Positions 4,804 through 12,326 of a DNA stretch of 12,326 bases are shown here, in pieces. Under the pieces are notes generated by a model. It did not search any database, was not told the DNA's origin, and saw only the letters and a program-made list of their open reading frames with translations. The first letter of the stretch is position 1. Every line of letters begins with the position of its first letter. The translations under genes and the position numbers were made by a program. The DNA lies in contig JBOHDE010000112.1 in the NCBI GenBank assembly GCA_050699035.1, positions 1 through 12,326 on the forward strand, given 5' to 3'. The DNA comes from WHTB01 sp050699035 (lineage in GTDB: Bacteria > Actinomycetota > Actinomycetes > Propionibacteriales > Nocardioidaceae).

Positions 4804-5277
4804 GTGATCTCCCCCCGGTCGCATCGCCCCGCAAAGAGGTGCCGTCGTCGCAGCAGCGACGACGGCGCCTCTGCGGTCGAGTTCGCTCTGGTGAGCGTGC
4901 TCCTCTTCAGCATTCTCTTCGGCCTGATCCAGTACGGCCTCTACTTCTGGTCGCTGCAGTCCGGCTCGTCCGCCGCGCGCGAAGGGGCGCGGCGGGCGGC
5001 CGTCGGTGACCTGGACTGCACCAACTTCCGGACGTACGTCAAGGAGCGGGTGCAGGGTGAGACCAACGCAGGGGACATCACCCGGACCTACGCCAACGCG
5101 GACGGCACGCCCGTGAGCCCCGCCGTGGTCGGCGGCGTCGTCACAGTGACCGTCACCTTCACCAGCATCGACCTCGGCTTCCCGTTCGTGCCGTTCATCG
5201 ATGACGGCAAGGTCAGCGAAGAGGCCTTCTCCCGGGTTGAGAACGTTGACCCGACTAATTCGGTGGATTGCTCATGA
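4804..5277 (+). CDS. tadE: TadE-like pseudopilin
   Basis: A 157-residue TadE-family protein of the Flp/tad type IVc pilus system. A basic cytoplasmic leader (residues 1-20) is followed by GASAVEFALVSVLLFSILFGL (21-41) and a periplasmic/extracellular domain of about 110 residues. The G-xxxx-E-F arrangement (Gly21, Glu26) fits prepilin-peptidase processing after Gly21, as described for TadE/TadF pseudopilins. The hydrophobic stretch would anchor it and pack in a pilus-like fibre. The GTG start has an excellent AAGGAGG Shine-Dalgarno 6 bp upstream. It is the first gene of the operon; its TGA overlaps the ATG of the next gene (ATGA). No peptidase gene is in the window, so processing would need one elsewhere. 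Confidence 0.92.
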   Translation: MISPRSHRPAKRCRRRSSDDGASAVEFALVSVLLFSILFGLIQYGLYFWSLQSGSSAAREGARRAAVGDLDCTNFRTYVKERVQGETNAGDITRTYANADGTPVSPAVVGGVVTVTVTFTSIDLGFPFVPFIDDGKVSEEAFSRVENVDPTNSVDCS

Positions 5278-6983
5278 GAACTCGCAGGACCGCCACCGAG
5301 CGTGGCGCCGTCGCAATCATCGTCGCCCTCTCGGCGACGATGATCTTCGGTCTGGCGGCCATCGCCGTCGACCTCGGCAACGCCCACGCCCGCAAGTCCG
5401 ACGTGCAGACCCAGGTCGACCTCGCGGCGCTCGCCGCGGCGGCCAAGCTGCCCGCGAACACTCCCACGGCCGAGGGCGAAGCGATCTTCGCCGCCAAGGA
5501 GTACCTGAAGAAGAACCTGGTGTGGGGCCAGGACGAGCCCGCCTGGGACCTTGCCGACTCCGACCTCGCCGACGGCTGGCTGGAGTTCCTCAGCCCGACC
5601 CACATCCGCCTGCACGCCCCCCACGCCCGGGTGGACTTCGGGCTGGCCGGCGCCATCGGTGCGGACGGCATGGACGTCACCGCGGTGTCGCGGGTCATGC
5701 TCGGCTCACCGGCCCGGCCGACGCCGTTCTTCCTCCCACAGGAGTGCAGCCTCGGGCTCCAGAAGATCAAACAGGGCGCTCAGGCACCCGAGCCGCCGGT
5801 GACGTTCCCGGCCACCGACCCCGACGGTCCCAACGGCAGCAGCCCGGACCCCGGCGTCGTCGACCCGCTCGAGGTGAACCAGGAGGACCCGGCGGCTCCG
5901 CCGGCGACCGTGGTCTCGATCGAGGGGAAGAAGTTCGGCAGCAGCCTCGCCGACCTGTCGGTGCGGTTCTCCCGCGACGACAAGTCCTGGCCGCTGCCGT
6001 CCGGTCCGGCCGCTCCGGCGCAGTCGCTGACCGTCAACGGCAGCAACGCCACGATCACCGTCGACGTGCCGGACGAGGTGCTCAAGGTCGAGGGCGTCTG
6101 GTACGTCCGGGTCAAGAACGCCAGCGGCTGGTCGAAGGCGTCGCAGGCGCTGACCCTCACGGTGAAGAGCCCGGCAGACGCGAACCCGAGCTGTGGCGCA
6201 AAGGTCGAAGGCGACTTCGGCCTGCTCGACAGCCCGCGCACTCCCGACGTCCCGCTCGCCGAGCGGCTGCGGCTCAACCTCAGCGAAGGCATCGACCACG
6301 ACCTCGACCCGTGGCCGGCGCCGCCGGCCCTGCCGCTGGCACCCACCGGCGACAAGGCCTGCCAGCCCACGTCGTCGCCCGTTCCCGGCGCGGTTCTCGA
6401 CACGAATCCACCGAACCCGGTGTCGTCGGGCAACCCGAACTGCGTCAACATCCTCAACGGCAACAAGGTCGACATGCTCACCGACGGCCTCGTCACCGAC
6501 CCGGGGGCTCGGCTGCAGGAGCCGACGACTCCCGGCTGCGACCGCACCGGCGGGTCCGCGCAACAGGTCGTCCTCGAAAAGCACATCAACGCCGACGTGC
6601 TGTCGTGTTTCCTCAAGCCGGGCATCAAGGTCGGCGACGTCAGCCGGGCAGTAGCACCGGCCGCCGACGCGATCACGCCCGCCATCTTCGACTCCCCCCG
6701 CTTCATGTGGGTGCCGATGATCAACACGCCGATCAACCCGTCCAACGGCTTCTACCCCATCGTCGAGTACCGCGGGGTGTTCATCACCGACGAGACCATC
6801 ACGTCGATGAAGGGCGCCAGCACCGCGAACAGCATCAACGGCATCAACCACGACGGGCACCACGTCACGTCGGTGTCGGCGGTCGCGATCCACCCGGACT
6901 CGCTGCCCGCGTCGGCGCCCGGCTACTCCGGACCGATCGGCCCGTACAACGGGATCACCGCGGTCTTCCGGATGGTCGAGTAG
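5274..6983 (+). CDS. tadG: TadG-like surface protein with IPT/TIG-like domain
   Basis: A 569-residue TadE/G-like protein. After a short basic leader comes ERGAVAIIVALSATMIFGLAAIAVDLGNAHARKSDVQTQVDLAALAAAAKLP, the hallmark N-terminus of Flp pilus-assembly TadG proteins (membrane segment about 12-32). The remainder is extracytoplasmic. A Pro/Asp-rich linker (about 175-205) leads to residues 208-300, which look like an IPT/TIG immunoglobulin-like domain: PATVVSIEGKKFGSS, strand-rich centre, GVWYVRVKNASGW, ALTLTV. Six cysteines follow in the ectodomain, an even number that allows disulfides. I chose ATG 5274, which overlaps the tadE stop (ATGA), over a TTG two codons earlier. TadG proteins are thought to anchor or stabilise the pilus. 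The domain assignment is by eye. Confidence 0.85.
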   Translation: MRTRRTATERGAVAIIVALSATMIFGLAAIAVDLGNAHARKSDVQTQVDLAALAAAAKLPANTPTAEGEAIFAAKEYLKKNLVWGQDEPAWDLADSDLADGWLEFLSPTHIRLHAPHARVDFGLAGAIGADGMDVTAVSRVMLGSPARPTPFFLPQECSLGLQKIKQGAQAPEPPVTFPATDPDGPNGSSPDPGVVDPLEVNQEDPAAPPATVVSIEGKKFGSSLADLSVRFSRDDKSWPLPSGPAAPAQSLTVNGSNATITVDVPDEVLKVEGVWYVRVKNASGWSKASQALTLTVKSPADANPSCGAKVEGDFGLLDSPRTPDVPLAERLRLNLSEGIDHDLDPWPAPPALPLAPTGDKACQPTSSPVPGAVLDTNPPNPVSSGNPNCVNILNGNKVDMLTDGLVTDPGARLQEPTTPGCDRTGGSAQQVVLEKHINADVLSCFLKPGIKVGDVSRAVAPAADAITPAIFDSPRFMWVPMINTPINPSNGFYPIVEYRGVFITDETITSMKGASTANSINGINHDGHHVTSVSAVAIHPDSLPASAPGYSGPIGPYNGITAVFRMVE

Positions 6984-7033
6984 CCAACCCACGAACACCA
7001 ACGAACACTCCCCTCACACAAGGAAACTCAGTC

Positions 7034-7783
7034 ATGGGACGTCGAACAGCTCTCCTCATCGCCGCGGTCCTCATCGCCGCCGCCGGGGCCGCGCTGATCC
7101 TGATGTACGTGCAGGGCATCAACGCCCGTGCGGTCGAGGGACAGGACCGGGTCGCGGTGCTCGCGGCCACCGAGACCATCACGGCCGGGGAGACCGTCGC
7201 CGACGCCCAGAAGGCCGGCAAGCTCGACAGCGTCGAGGTCGCCCGTGCCGACCTGGTCGAGGGCGCGCTCTCGTCGACCGACAGCATCGCCGAGCAGGTG
7301 GCGCTCGGCGACGTCTACCCCGGCGAGCAGATCATCGCGCAGAAGTTCGGTGCGGTCGGCAGCCAGGAGTCGCTCACCATCCCGGACGACCAGATCGCGA
7401 TCAGCGTCAACCTCGACGACCCGGCGCGCGTTGCCGGTTTTGTCAACCCAGGCTCGGAAGTCGCGATCTTCGTCAACGCCGAGTCCGGTAGGGACGAGAC
7501 CGCCGGCCCGATCACCGCGCTGCTGCTGCCGAAGGTGCAGGTCGTCGGCGTCGGCCAGACCACCGTGCAGTCGACCACCAAGACGACCCCCGAGGGCGAG
7601 CAGACGGTCGAGCAGATCCCGCGCACGATCCTCACCCTCGCCGTCTCGCAGGACGACGCCGAGAAGGTCATCTACGCCTCGAAGAACCACTCACTCACGT
7701 TCGCGCTGCGCAACGACAAGTCCAAGATCACGGCCGGGCCTGGCGTCACGGCCGACGACATTCTCCCGGAGGCGTCGCGATGA
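7034..7783 (+). CDS. cpaB: Flp pilus assembly protein CpaB/RcpC
   Basis: A 249-residue CpaB/RcpC-family protein. A single N-terminal membrane segment (about 6-26) is followed by an SAF domain (about 40-106, with AATETITAGETVADA and LGDVYPGEQIIAQKFG) and an RcpC-type C-terminal domain (about 115-235, with SVNLDDPARVAGFVNPGSEVAIFV and RTILTLAVSQDDAEKVIYASKN). In tad systems it works in the periplasm or wall zone with the pilus conduit; in a monoderm actinobacterium it probably spans the wall. The ATG has an AAGGAAA Shine-Dalgarno 7 bp upstream. The preceding 50 bp, the only real gap in the operon, contains two ACGAACAC copies 10 bp apart. The stop overlaps the next start by ATGA. Confidence 0.92.
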   Translation: MGRRTALLIAAVLIAAAGAALILMYVQGINARAVEGQDRVAVLAATETITAGETVADAQKAGKLDSVEVARADLVEGALSSTDSIAEQVALGDVYPGEQIIAQKFGAVGSQESLTIPDDQIAISVNLDDPARVAGFVNPGSEVAIFVNAESGRDETAGPITALLLPKVQVVGVGQTTVQSTTKTTPEGEQTVEQIPRTILTLAVSQDDAEKVIYASKNHSLTFALRNDKSKITAGPGVTADDILPEASR

Positions 7784-8967
7784 CCACGATCGTCGAGCTC
7801 GACCACACCCTGGTCGACATGTTCCAGTCGGTGCTGGGTGACAGCGCCCTCGCGGTGGAGAGCCTCGACCTGCTGCGGCGCCGGCTGGACGAGTACCCCC
7901 AGGAGTACGCCGTCGTGCTCGGCCCGTCCGTCGACCTGTCGGCGGCGGCGACGTTCGCCGAGAGCATGCGGCTCACCCGCCCGACGCTGAGCGTCATCCT
8001 GGTCCGCAAGCGCGTCGACGCAGCCATCCTCGGCGAGGCACTCCGGTCGGGCATGCGCGAGGTCGTCGAGGAGCGTGACCTGACCAGGCTCGGCGAGGGG
8101 GTGCACCGGGCGTACGCACTGTGGCAGGCGCTCACCGAGACCGACAGCGGCAGCACCGCCACCAAGCGCGGCCACGTCTTCACGGTGTTCTCCAACAAGG
8201 GCGGCGTCGGCAAGTCGACGCTGGCCACCAACCTGGCCGTCGCGTTCTCCGACGACGAGGACACCCGGGTCTGCCTGGTCGACCTCGACGTGGTCTCCGG
8301 CGACGTCGCGATCATGCTGCAACTGCTGCCGACCACCAGCCTGGCCGATCTGACCAGCATGCAGCACAGCCTCGACCCGCATGCCGTGGAGTCGCTGCTG
8401 ACGCCGCACTCGCCCCGGCTCTCGGTGCTCGCCGCGCCGGTCTCGCCGGACGCCAGCGCGATGGTCTCGTCGGACGCGGTCGGCCGGATCCTGCAGATGC
8501 TGGCAACGATGTTCGACGTCGTCGTGGTCGACACGTCGGGCGGCTTCGACGACTTCGCTCTGCAGGCCTTCGACCACAGCGACCTGCTACTGCTGATGGG
8601 CACGCTCGACATCCCGGCGCTGAAGAGCCTCAAGCTCGCCACCGAGACGCTCGACCTGCTCAACTTCCCCGGTGCCCGTCGCCGGCTAGTGCTCAACCGG
8701 GCCGACTCCAAGGTGGGCCTCGACCCGCAGGAGGTCGAGAAGACGCTGACGATGTCGATCACCGCGGCGATCCCGAGCAGCCGCGACGTGCCGGCCAGCA
8801 TCAACCGCGGCCAGGCCATCGTGCGCGCCGAGCCGCGGCACCCGGTGACCCTCAGCATCCGCACGCTGGCCCAGCACCTGCTCACGAGCGTCCGCACCGA
8901 CCTCCCGGTCGGCGACACCGCCGAGCCCGAGCCGCGGCGCCGGCTGATGCGCCGGAAGGTGCGTTGA
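7780..8967 (+). CDS. cpaE: CpaE/TadZ-like localisation ATPase
   Basis: A 395-residue two-domain protein. Residues 1-115 look like an atypical receiver fold (ends SVILVRKRVDAAILGEALRSGMREVVE), without the acidic pocket and phospho-acceptor context of a working response regulator. Residues 130-370 are a MinD/ParA-type ATPase: SNKGGVGKSTLATNLAVAF with signature Lys140 and P-loop Lys145, VCLVDLDVVSGDVAIML, and VVVVDTSGGFDDFALQAFD. The C-terminal tail is basic (EPRRRLMRRKVR). TadZ/CpaE proteins place the pilus machine, typically at a pole, and recruit other Tad components. It starts within an ATGA overlap with cpaB and ends 2 nt before cpaF. Confidence 0.93.
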   Translation: MTTIVELDHTLVDMFQSVLGDSALAVESLDLLRRRLDEYPQEYAVVLGPSVDLSAAATFAESMRLTRPTLSVILVRKRVDAAILGEALRSGMREVVEERDLTRLGEGVHRAYALWQALTETDSGSTATKRGHVFTVFSNKGGVGKSTLATNLAVAFSDDEDTRVCLVDLDVVSGDVAIMLQLLPTTSLADLTSMQHSLDPHAVESLLTPHSPRLSVLAAPVSPDASAMVSSDAVGRILQMLATMFDVVVVDTSGGFDDFALQAFDHSDLLLLMGTLDIPALKSLKLATETLDLLNFPGARRRLVLNRADSKVGLDPQEVEKTLTMSITAAIPSSRDVPASINRGQAIVRAEPRHPVTLSIRTLAQHLLTSVRTDLPVGDTAEPEPRRRLMRRKVR

Positions 8968-8969
8968 CG

Positions 8970-10367
8970 ATGAGCCTCACCGACCGGCTGGCCCGCGCCC
9001 ACCTCGAGCGCGGCAACAGCCTCGAAACCCAGGACCGGGCCGCCGCCCGCGACACCAACGGCACCCAGCGCGACAAGCCGCGGAGCACCGACCCGTTCGC
9101 CCCGATCAAGCGTGGCGTGCACGCGCAGCTGGTCGAGGCGCTCGGCCCGAAGCTGTACGACGCCGACATGACGCAGTCCGAGCTCGAGCAGCAGGTACGG
9201 GTCTGCCTGCAGAACGTCATCGCGCTCGACGAGCGACCGCTGCCGATGGCCGACCGCACCCGGATCGCGCAGGAGATCGCCGACGACATCCTCGGGTACG
9301 GCCCGATCGAGCCGCTGCTACGCGACCCGGACATCACCGAGGTGATGGTCAACACCGCGCACGACATCTGGATCGAGAAGAGCGGCCGGCTGACCCGGGT
9401 CGACACCGCGTTCGGCGACGAGCAGCACCTGCGCCGCACCATCGACAAGATCGTCGCCCGGGTCGGTCGCCGGGTGGACGAGTCCAGCCCGATGGTCGAC
9501 GCCCGGCTCCCCGACGGCAGCCGCGTCAACGCCGTCGTACCCCCGCTCGCCCTGGACGGGTCGATGCTGACCATCCGGAAGTTCGCGGCCGACCCGTACA
9601 CCGCCGACGACCTGGTCTCGTTCGGCACCTTCACGCCTGCGGTCGCCAACCTGCTGGAGGCGTGCGTCAAGGGCCGGCTCAACATCCTCGTCTCCGGCGG
9701 CACCGGCGCCGGCAAGACGACCACGCTCAACGTGCTCTCGTCGTACATCCCGACCGACGAGCGGATCGTCACGATCGAGGACGCGGCCGAGCTCCGGCTG
9801 CACCAGGACCACGTGCTGCGGCTGGAGTCGCGCCCACCGAACATCGAGGGCAAGGGCGCGGTCCACATCCGTGACCTGGTGCGCAACGCCCTGCGCATGC
9901 GCCCGGACCGGATCGTGGTCGGCGAGATCCGCGACGCCGCGGCCCTCGACATGCTGCAAGCGATGAACACCGGCCACGACGGGTCCATCTCCACCGCACA
10001 CGCCAACACCCCACGCGACGCGCTGTCGCGGGTCGAGACGATGGTGATGATGGCCGGCATGGACCTGCCGATCCGGGCCATCCGGGAGCAGGTCGCCAGC
10101 GCCGTCGACCTGATCATCCAGCAGACCAGGCTCAAGGACGGCAGCCGCCGGATCACCTATGTGACCGAGGTCGTCGGCATGGAGGGCGACATCATCACCA
10201 TGCAGGACCTCTTCACCTTCGACTACTCCGCCGGCTTCGACGAGCACGGCCGCTCGCTCGGCGCGCTGCGGTCGATGGGCCTCCGTCCGCGGTTCCTGGA
10301 CAAGCTCGGTCACCACGGCGTCACCGTCGACCCGATGGTCTTCGCCGAGGGGTACGTCAGCCGATGA
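8970..10367 (+). CDS. cpaF: CpaF/TadA secretion ATPase
   Basis: A 465-residue type II/IV secretion ATPase of the CpaF/TadA family, the hexameric cytoplasmic motor for Flp pilus assembly. Motifs: an N-terminal domain with ADDILGYGPIEPLLRDPDITEVMVN (about 100-127), Walker A SGGTGAGKTTTLN (242-254, Lys249), TIEDAAELRLHQDHVLRLESRPPN, Walker B DRIVVGEIRDAAALDML with Glu319, and the His-containing STAHANTPRDALSRVETM. All catalytic motifs look intact and the length is normal. The first 45 residues are hydrophilic and probably disordered. ATG 8970 is 2 nt after the cpaE stop; longer readings upstream are out of frame with that gene and not credible. Its stop overlaps the next gene by ATGA. Confidence 0.96.
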   Translation: MSLTDRLARAHLERGNSLETQDRAAARDTNGTQRDKPRSTDPFAPIKRGVHAQLVEALGPKLYDADMTQSELEQQVRVCLQNVIALDERPLPMADRTRIAQEIADDILGYGPIEPLLRDPDITEVMVNTAHDIWIEKSGRLTRVDTAFGDEQHLRRTIDKIVARVGRRVDESSPMVDARLPDGSRVNAVVPPLALDGSMLTIRKFAADPYTADDLVSFGTFTPAVANLLEACVKGRLNILVSGGTGAGKTTTLNVLSSYIPTDERIVTIEDAAELRLHQDHVLRLESRPPNIEGKGAVHIRDLVRNALRMRPDRIVVGEIRDAAALDMLQAMNTGHDGSISTAHANTPRDALSRVETMVMMAGMDLPIRAIREQVASAVDLIIQQTRLKDGSRRITYVTEVVGMEGDIITMQDLFTFDYSAGFDEHGRSLGALRSMGLRPRFLDKLGHHGVTVDPMVFAEGYVSR

Positions 10368-12256
10368 ACCTCCGCCCCCTCCTCGCCGCCGCCGCGGCCC
10401 TGGGCCTGCTGCTCACGTCAGCGCCCGGGTACGCCGCCGGCTCCGCCGAGATCGACCACGTCGAGACGACCAAGAACGGCGCCGTACGGATGCTGGTCAG
10501 CGTGCCCGGCCTGCCCACCGGCATCGCGGCCGATCTCGACAGCGTCGCGGTCACCGTCGACGGGAAGCCGGTCGAGGCGACCGCGAAGAGTGTCCGGGGC
10601 GGCACCATCGACCGGACCACGATCCTGGCGATCGACGCGAGCGGCAGCATGCGAGGTGACCGCTTCACGGCCGCCAAGGCCGCCGCCCAGACCTACCTCG
10701 AGTCGGCACCGACCGACGTGTCCATCGGCCTGGTGGCGTTCTCCGCGAAGGTGGAGGTGCTCGCCGAGCCCACCACCGACCACGGTGCGGTCTCGGCGCT
10801 GGTCGACGAGCTGACGCTCGGTGGCGGCACGATCCTGTACGACGGCGTCATCGCCGCGGTGCAGGCCAGCGGCACCGAGGGCGCCCGCCGGGTGCTGGTG
10901 CTGTCCGACGGCGCCGACACGTCCGACACCCCGATCGAGGACGCGGTCGCGGCCGCGAAGAAGTCCGGCGTCCAGCTCGACGCCGTCGCGTTGGAGCAGT
11001 CGGCCGGCGCCCGCAAGCGGCTCGACCAGATCACCGGAGCCGCCGGCGGCACCGTCATCCCGGCCGGCGAGCCCGACGCGCTGACCGCCCTGTTCAAGAC
11101 CCAGGCCGACGAGCTGGCCAAGCAGGTCCTGGTGCAGTTCACGCCCCCCAAGGGCACCGGCAGCGAGGCGTCGCTCGCGGTGTCGCTCACCGCCGACGGC
11201 GCCGCCTACACCGACTCCGCACTGGCCCGGCTCGCCGACCTCGACCAGGCCGCCACGCCGGACGACGGACCCCGCCAGGTGGCCGCCCCGGCACCGCTGG
11301 TCGATCGGCGCGGCCTGCTGGTCGGCGGCGGCGCACTCGCGGTCGGGCTGGCCGGCGTACTCGCGCTGGTGCTGCTCAGCGGCAAGAAGGAGTCGCTGGC
11401 CGAGCGGCAGCTGGCGCACTACTCGACCAACGGACCTGCGGCGGCCCCGGTGCCGACGGCCTCCCCCAGCGTGCGGCAGTCGGCCGTCGCGCTGGCCGAG
11501 ACCCTGGTCAAGGGCGACTTCGAGAGCCGGCTGTCCAAGCGGCTGATCGCCGGCGGCGTGTCGCTGACCGCGGCCGAGTGGCTGCTCACGCACGCGGGCA
11601 TCGTCGTCGTCGCCACCATGGTCGGCTTCGTGGTCGGCCCCGTCGGCCTGGTGCTCGGCTTCGTGCTCGGCGCCGTCGTGCCGTGGCTCTACCTCGGCAT
11701 CAAGGGCAGCCGGCGGGTGCGGGCGTTCAACGGGCAGCTGGCCGAGACGCTGCAACTGATCTCGGGTGGTCTGTCGGCCGGACTGTCGCTGCCCCAGGCC
11801 GTCGACACGGTCGTACGGGAGGGCGCGGACCCGATGGCCGGCGAGATGCGGCGGGCGCTGATCGAGCAGCGGCTCGGCGTGGACGTCGAGGACGCGCTGC
11901 AGGGCATCGCCGACCGGATGGACAGCGACGACTTCGGCTGGGTGGTGATCGCGATCCGGATCCAGCGCGAGGTCGGCGGCAACCTCGCCGAGCTGCTGCT
12001 GACGGTGGCGGCCACGCTGCGCGAGCGGGAGTACCTGCGCCGCCAGGTCAAGGTGCTGTCGGCGGAGGGCCGGTTCTCGGCGTACATCCTCGGCGGGCTG
12101 CCGCCGATGTTCGCCGCGTACCTCGCGCTGGTCCGCCCGGAGTACCTGGAGCCGCTCTACACCACGCCGATCGGGTGGGCCATGTCAGTCGCGGCGACGG
12201 TGATGATCCTGGCCGGCGGGTTCTGGCTGTCGCGCGTCGTCAAGGTGGAGGTCTGA
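10364..12256 (+). CDS. tadB: vWA-TadB fusion: secreted vWA domain joined to a T2SF platform protein
   Basis: A 630-residue fusion. It starts with a signal peptide (MNLRPLLAAAAALGLLLTSAPGYA, cleavage near 24). A von Willebrand A domain follows (about 80-275) with a complete MIDAS: Asp91-Ala-Ser93-Gly-Ser95, then Thr156 and Asp182 in LVLSDGADTSD. A Pro/Ala-rich stretch leads to a membrane segment (about 317-341), a cytoplasmic linker, two close hydrophobic segments (about 408-446), and a T2SSF domain (about 457-580, with GQLAETLQLISGGLSAGLSLPQAVDTV and RIQREVGGNLAELL), then two further membrane segments. Ordinary TadB is about 300 residues. The T2SSF part would be the inner-membrane platform for CpaF. 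The vWA part would lie outside the membrane and bind a divalent metal and a protein or surface partner. The ATG overlaps the cpaF stop (ATGA). Confidence 0.92.
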   Translation: MNLRPLLAAAAALGLLLTSAPGYAAGSAEIDHVETTKNGAVRMLVSVPGLPTGIAADLDSVAVTVDGKPVEATAKSVRGGTIDRTTILAIDASGSMRGDRFTAAKAAAQTYLESAPTDVSIGLVAFSAKVEVLAEPTTDHGAVSALVDELTLGGGTILYDGVIAAVQASGTEGARRVLVLSDGADTSDTPIEDAVAAAKKSGVQLDAVALEQSAGARKRLDQITGAAGGTVIPAGEPDALTALFKTQADELAKQVLVQFTPPKGTGSEASLAVSLTADGAAYTDSALARLADLDQAATPDDGPRQVAAPAPLVDRRGLLVGGGALAVGLAGVLALVLLSGKKESLAERQLAHYSTNGPAAAPVPTASPSVRQSAVALAETLVKGDFESRLSKRLIAGGVSLTAAEWLLTHAGIVVVATMVGFVVGPVGLVLGFVLGAVVPWLYLGIKGSRRVRAFNGQLAETLQLISGGLSAGLSLPQAVDTVVREGADPMAGEMRRALIEQRLGVDVEDALQGIADRMDSDDFGWVVIAIRIQREVGGNLAELLLTVAATLREREYLRRQVKVLSAEGRFSAYILGGLPPMFAAYLALVRPEYLEPLYTTPIGWAMSVAATVMILAGGFWLSRVVKVEV

Positions 12257-12257
12257 G

Positions 12258-12326
12258 ATGTCGCCCCTGCTGGTCCTCACCGTCGGCGTCGGCGCCGTCT
12301 TCGCCGGCATCGTGCTCGCGCTCTCG
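12258..12326 (+). CDS. tadC: TadC-like T2SF protein (first 23 residues, cut by window edge)
   Basis: ATG 12258 follows the tadB stop by one base. The visible product MSPLLVLTVGVGAVFAGIVLALS is a hydrophobic N-terminal membrane segment. In tad operons the gene after tadB is nearly always tadC, the second T2SSF-domain platform protein. The family call rests on position and the membrane segment only; the T2SSF domain lies outside the window. Confidence 0.65.
   Translation, partial: MSPLLVLTVGVGAVFAGIVLALS

Noticed and set aside
5201..7033. The upstream part of a long plus-strand open frame that ends with cpaB
   Set aside because: Before ATG 7034 the frame is an Arg/Gly/Pro-rich shadow of tadG. 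Family length, membrane anchor and Shine-Dalgarno place the cpaB start at 7034.

Overview
The window comes from a high-GC actinobacterium. Coding regions are strongly G/C-biased at third codon positions, GTG and TTG starts occur, and the gene content is typical of Actinomycetota. The family cannot be fixed from sequence alone; Propionibacteriales or a relative is a low-confidence guess.

Left part (1-2680, minus strand, then fadD on plus). An ArsA-like P-loop ATPase (cut by the window edge) and a SRPBCC protein form a leftward pair. A second, Arg-rich SRPBCC-like gene lies at 2279-2680. It is divergent from a FadD15-type long-chain acyl-CoA synthetase (2739-4526). From memory, this order matches the mycobacterial block Rv2184c-Rv2185c-Rv2186c-Rv2187(fadD15), a conserved lipid-related neighbourhood. 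Here it is split by about 1.45 kb of extra DNA (825-2278).

The extra DNA is the unusual part. It holds two tiny, translationally coupled minus-strand genes of unknown function (1555-2066). On both sides they are bracketed by palindromic repeat cassettes. Two unrelated palindrome families (here P1, 36 bp, and P3, 34 bp) both occur as tandem pairs with exactly 51-bp periodicity. They are joined by AGTCGCGTGTCAT-type inverted-repeat elements (two copies of exactly 52 bp) and by a perfect 20-bp-arm hairpin. The right-hand P3 pair is inverted relative to the left-hand pair, so the cassettes flank the small genes in opposite orientation. I do not recognise this repeat system.

Right part (4804-12326, plus strand). 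After a long hairpin that probably terminates fadD, and a short lower-GC leader, a compact tad/Flp-pilus type IVc operon runs off the end of the window: tadE, tadG-like, cpaB/rcpC, cpaE/tadZ, cpaF/tadA, a vWA-tadB fusion, and tadC (start only). The genes are joined by ATGA overlaps or 1-2 nt gaps, except for 50 bp before cpaB. CpaF would power assembly from the cytoplasm, TadB and TadC would be its membrane platform, CpaE would localise the machine, and TadE/TadG would be pseudopilin-like or surface components. The N-terminal secreted vWA domain on TadB and an IPT/TIG-like domain inside TadG suggest adhesive or structural functions outside the membrane. No Flp major pilin or prepilin peptidase gene is in the window.
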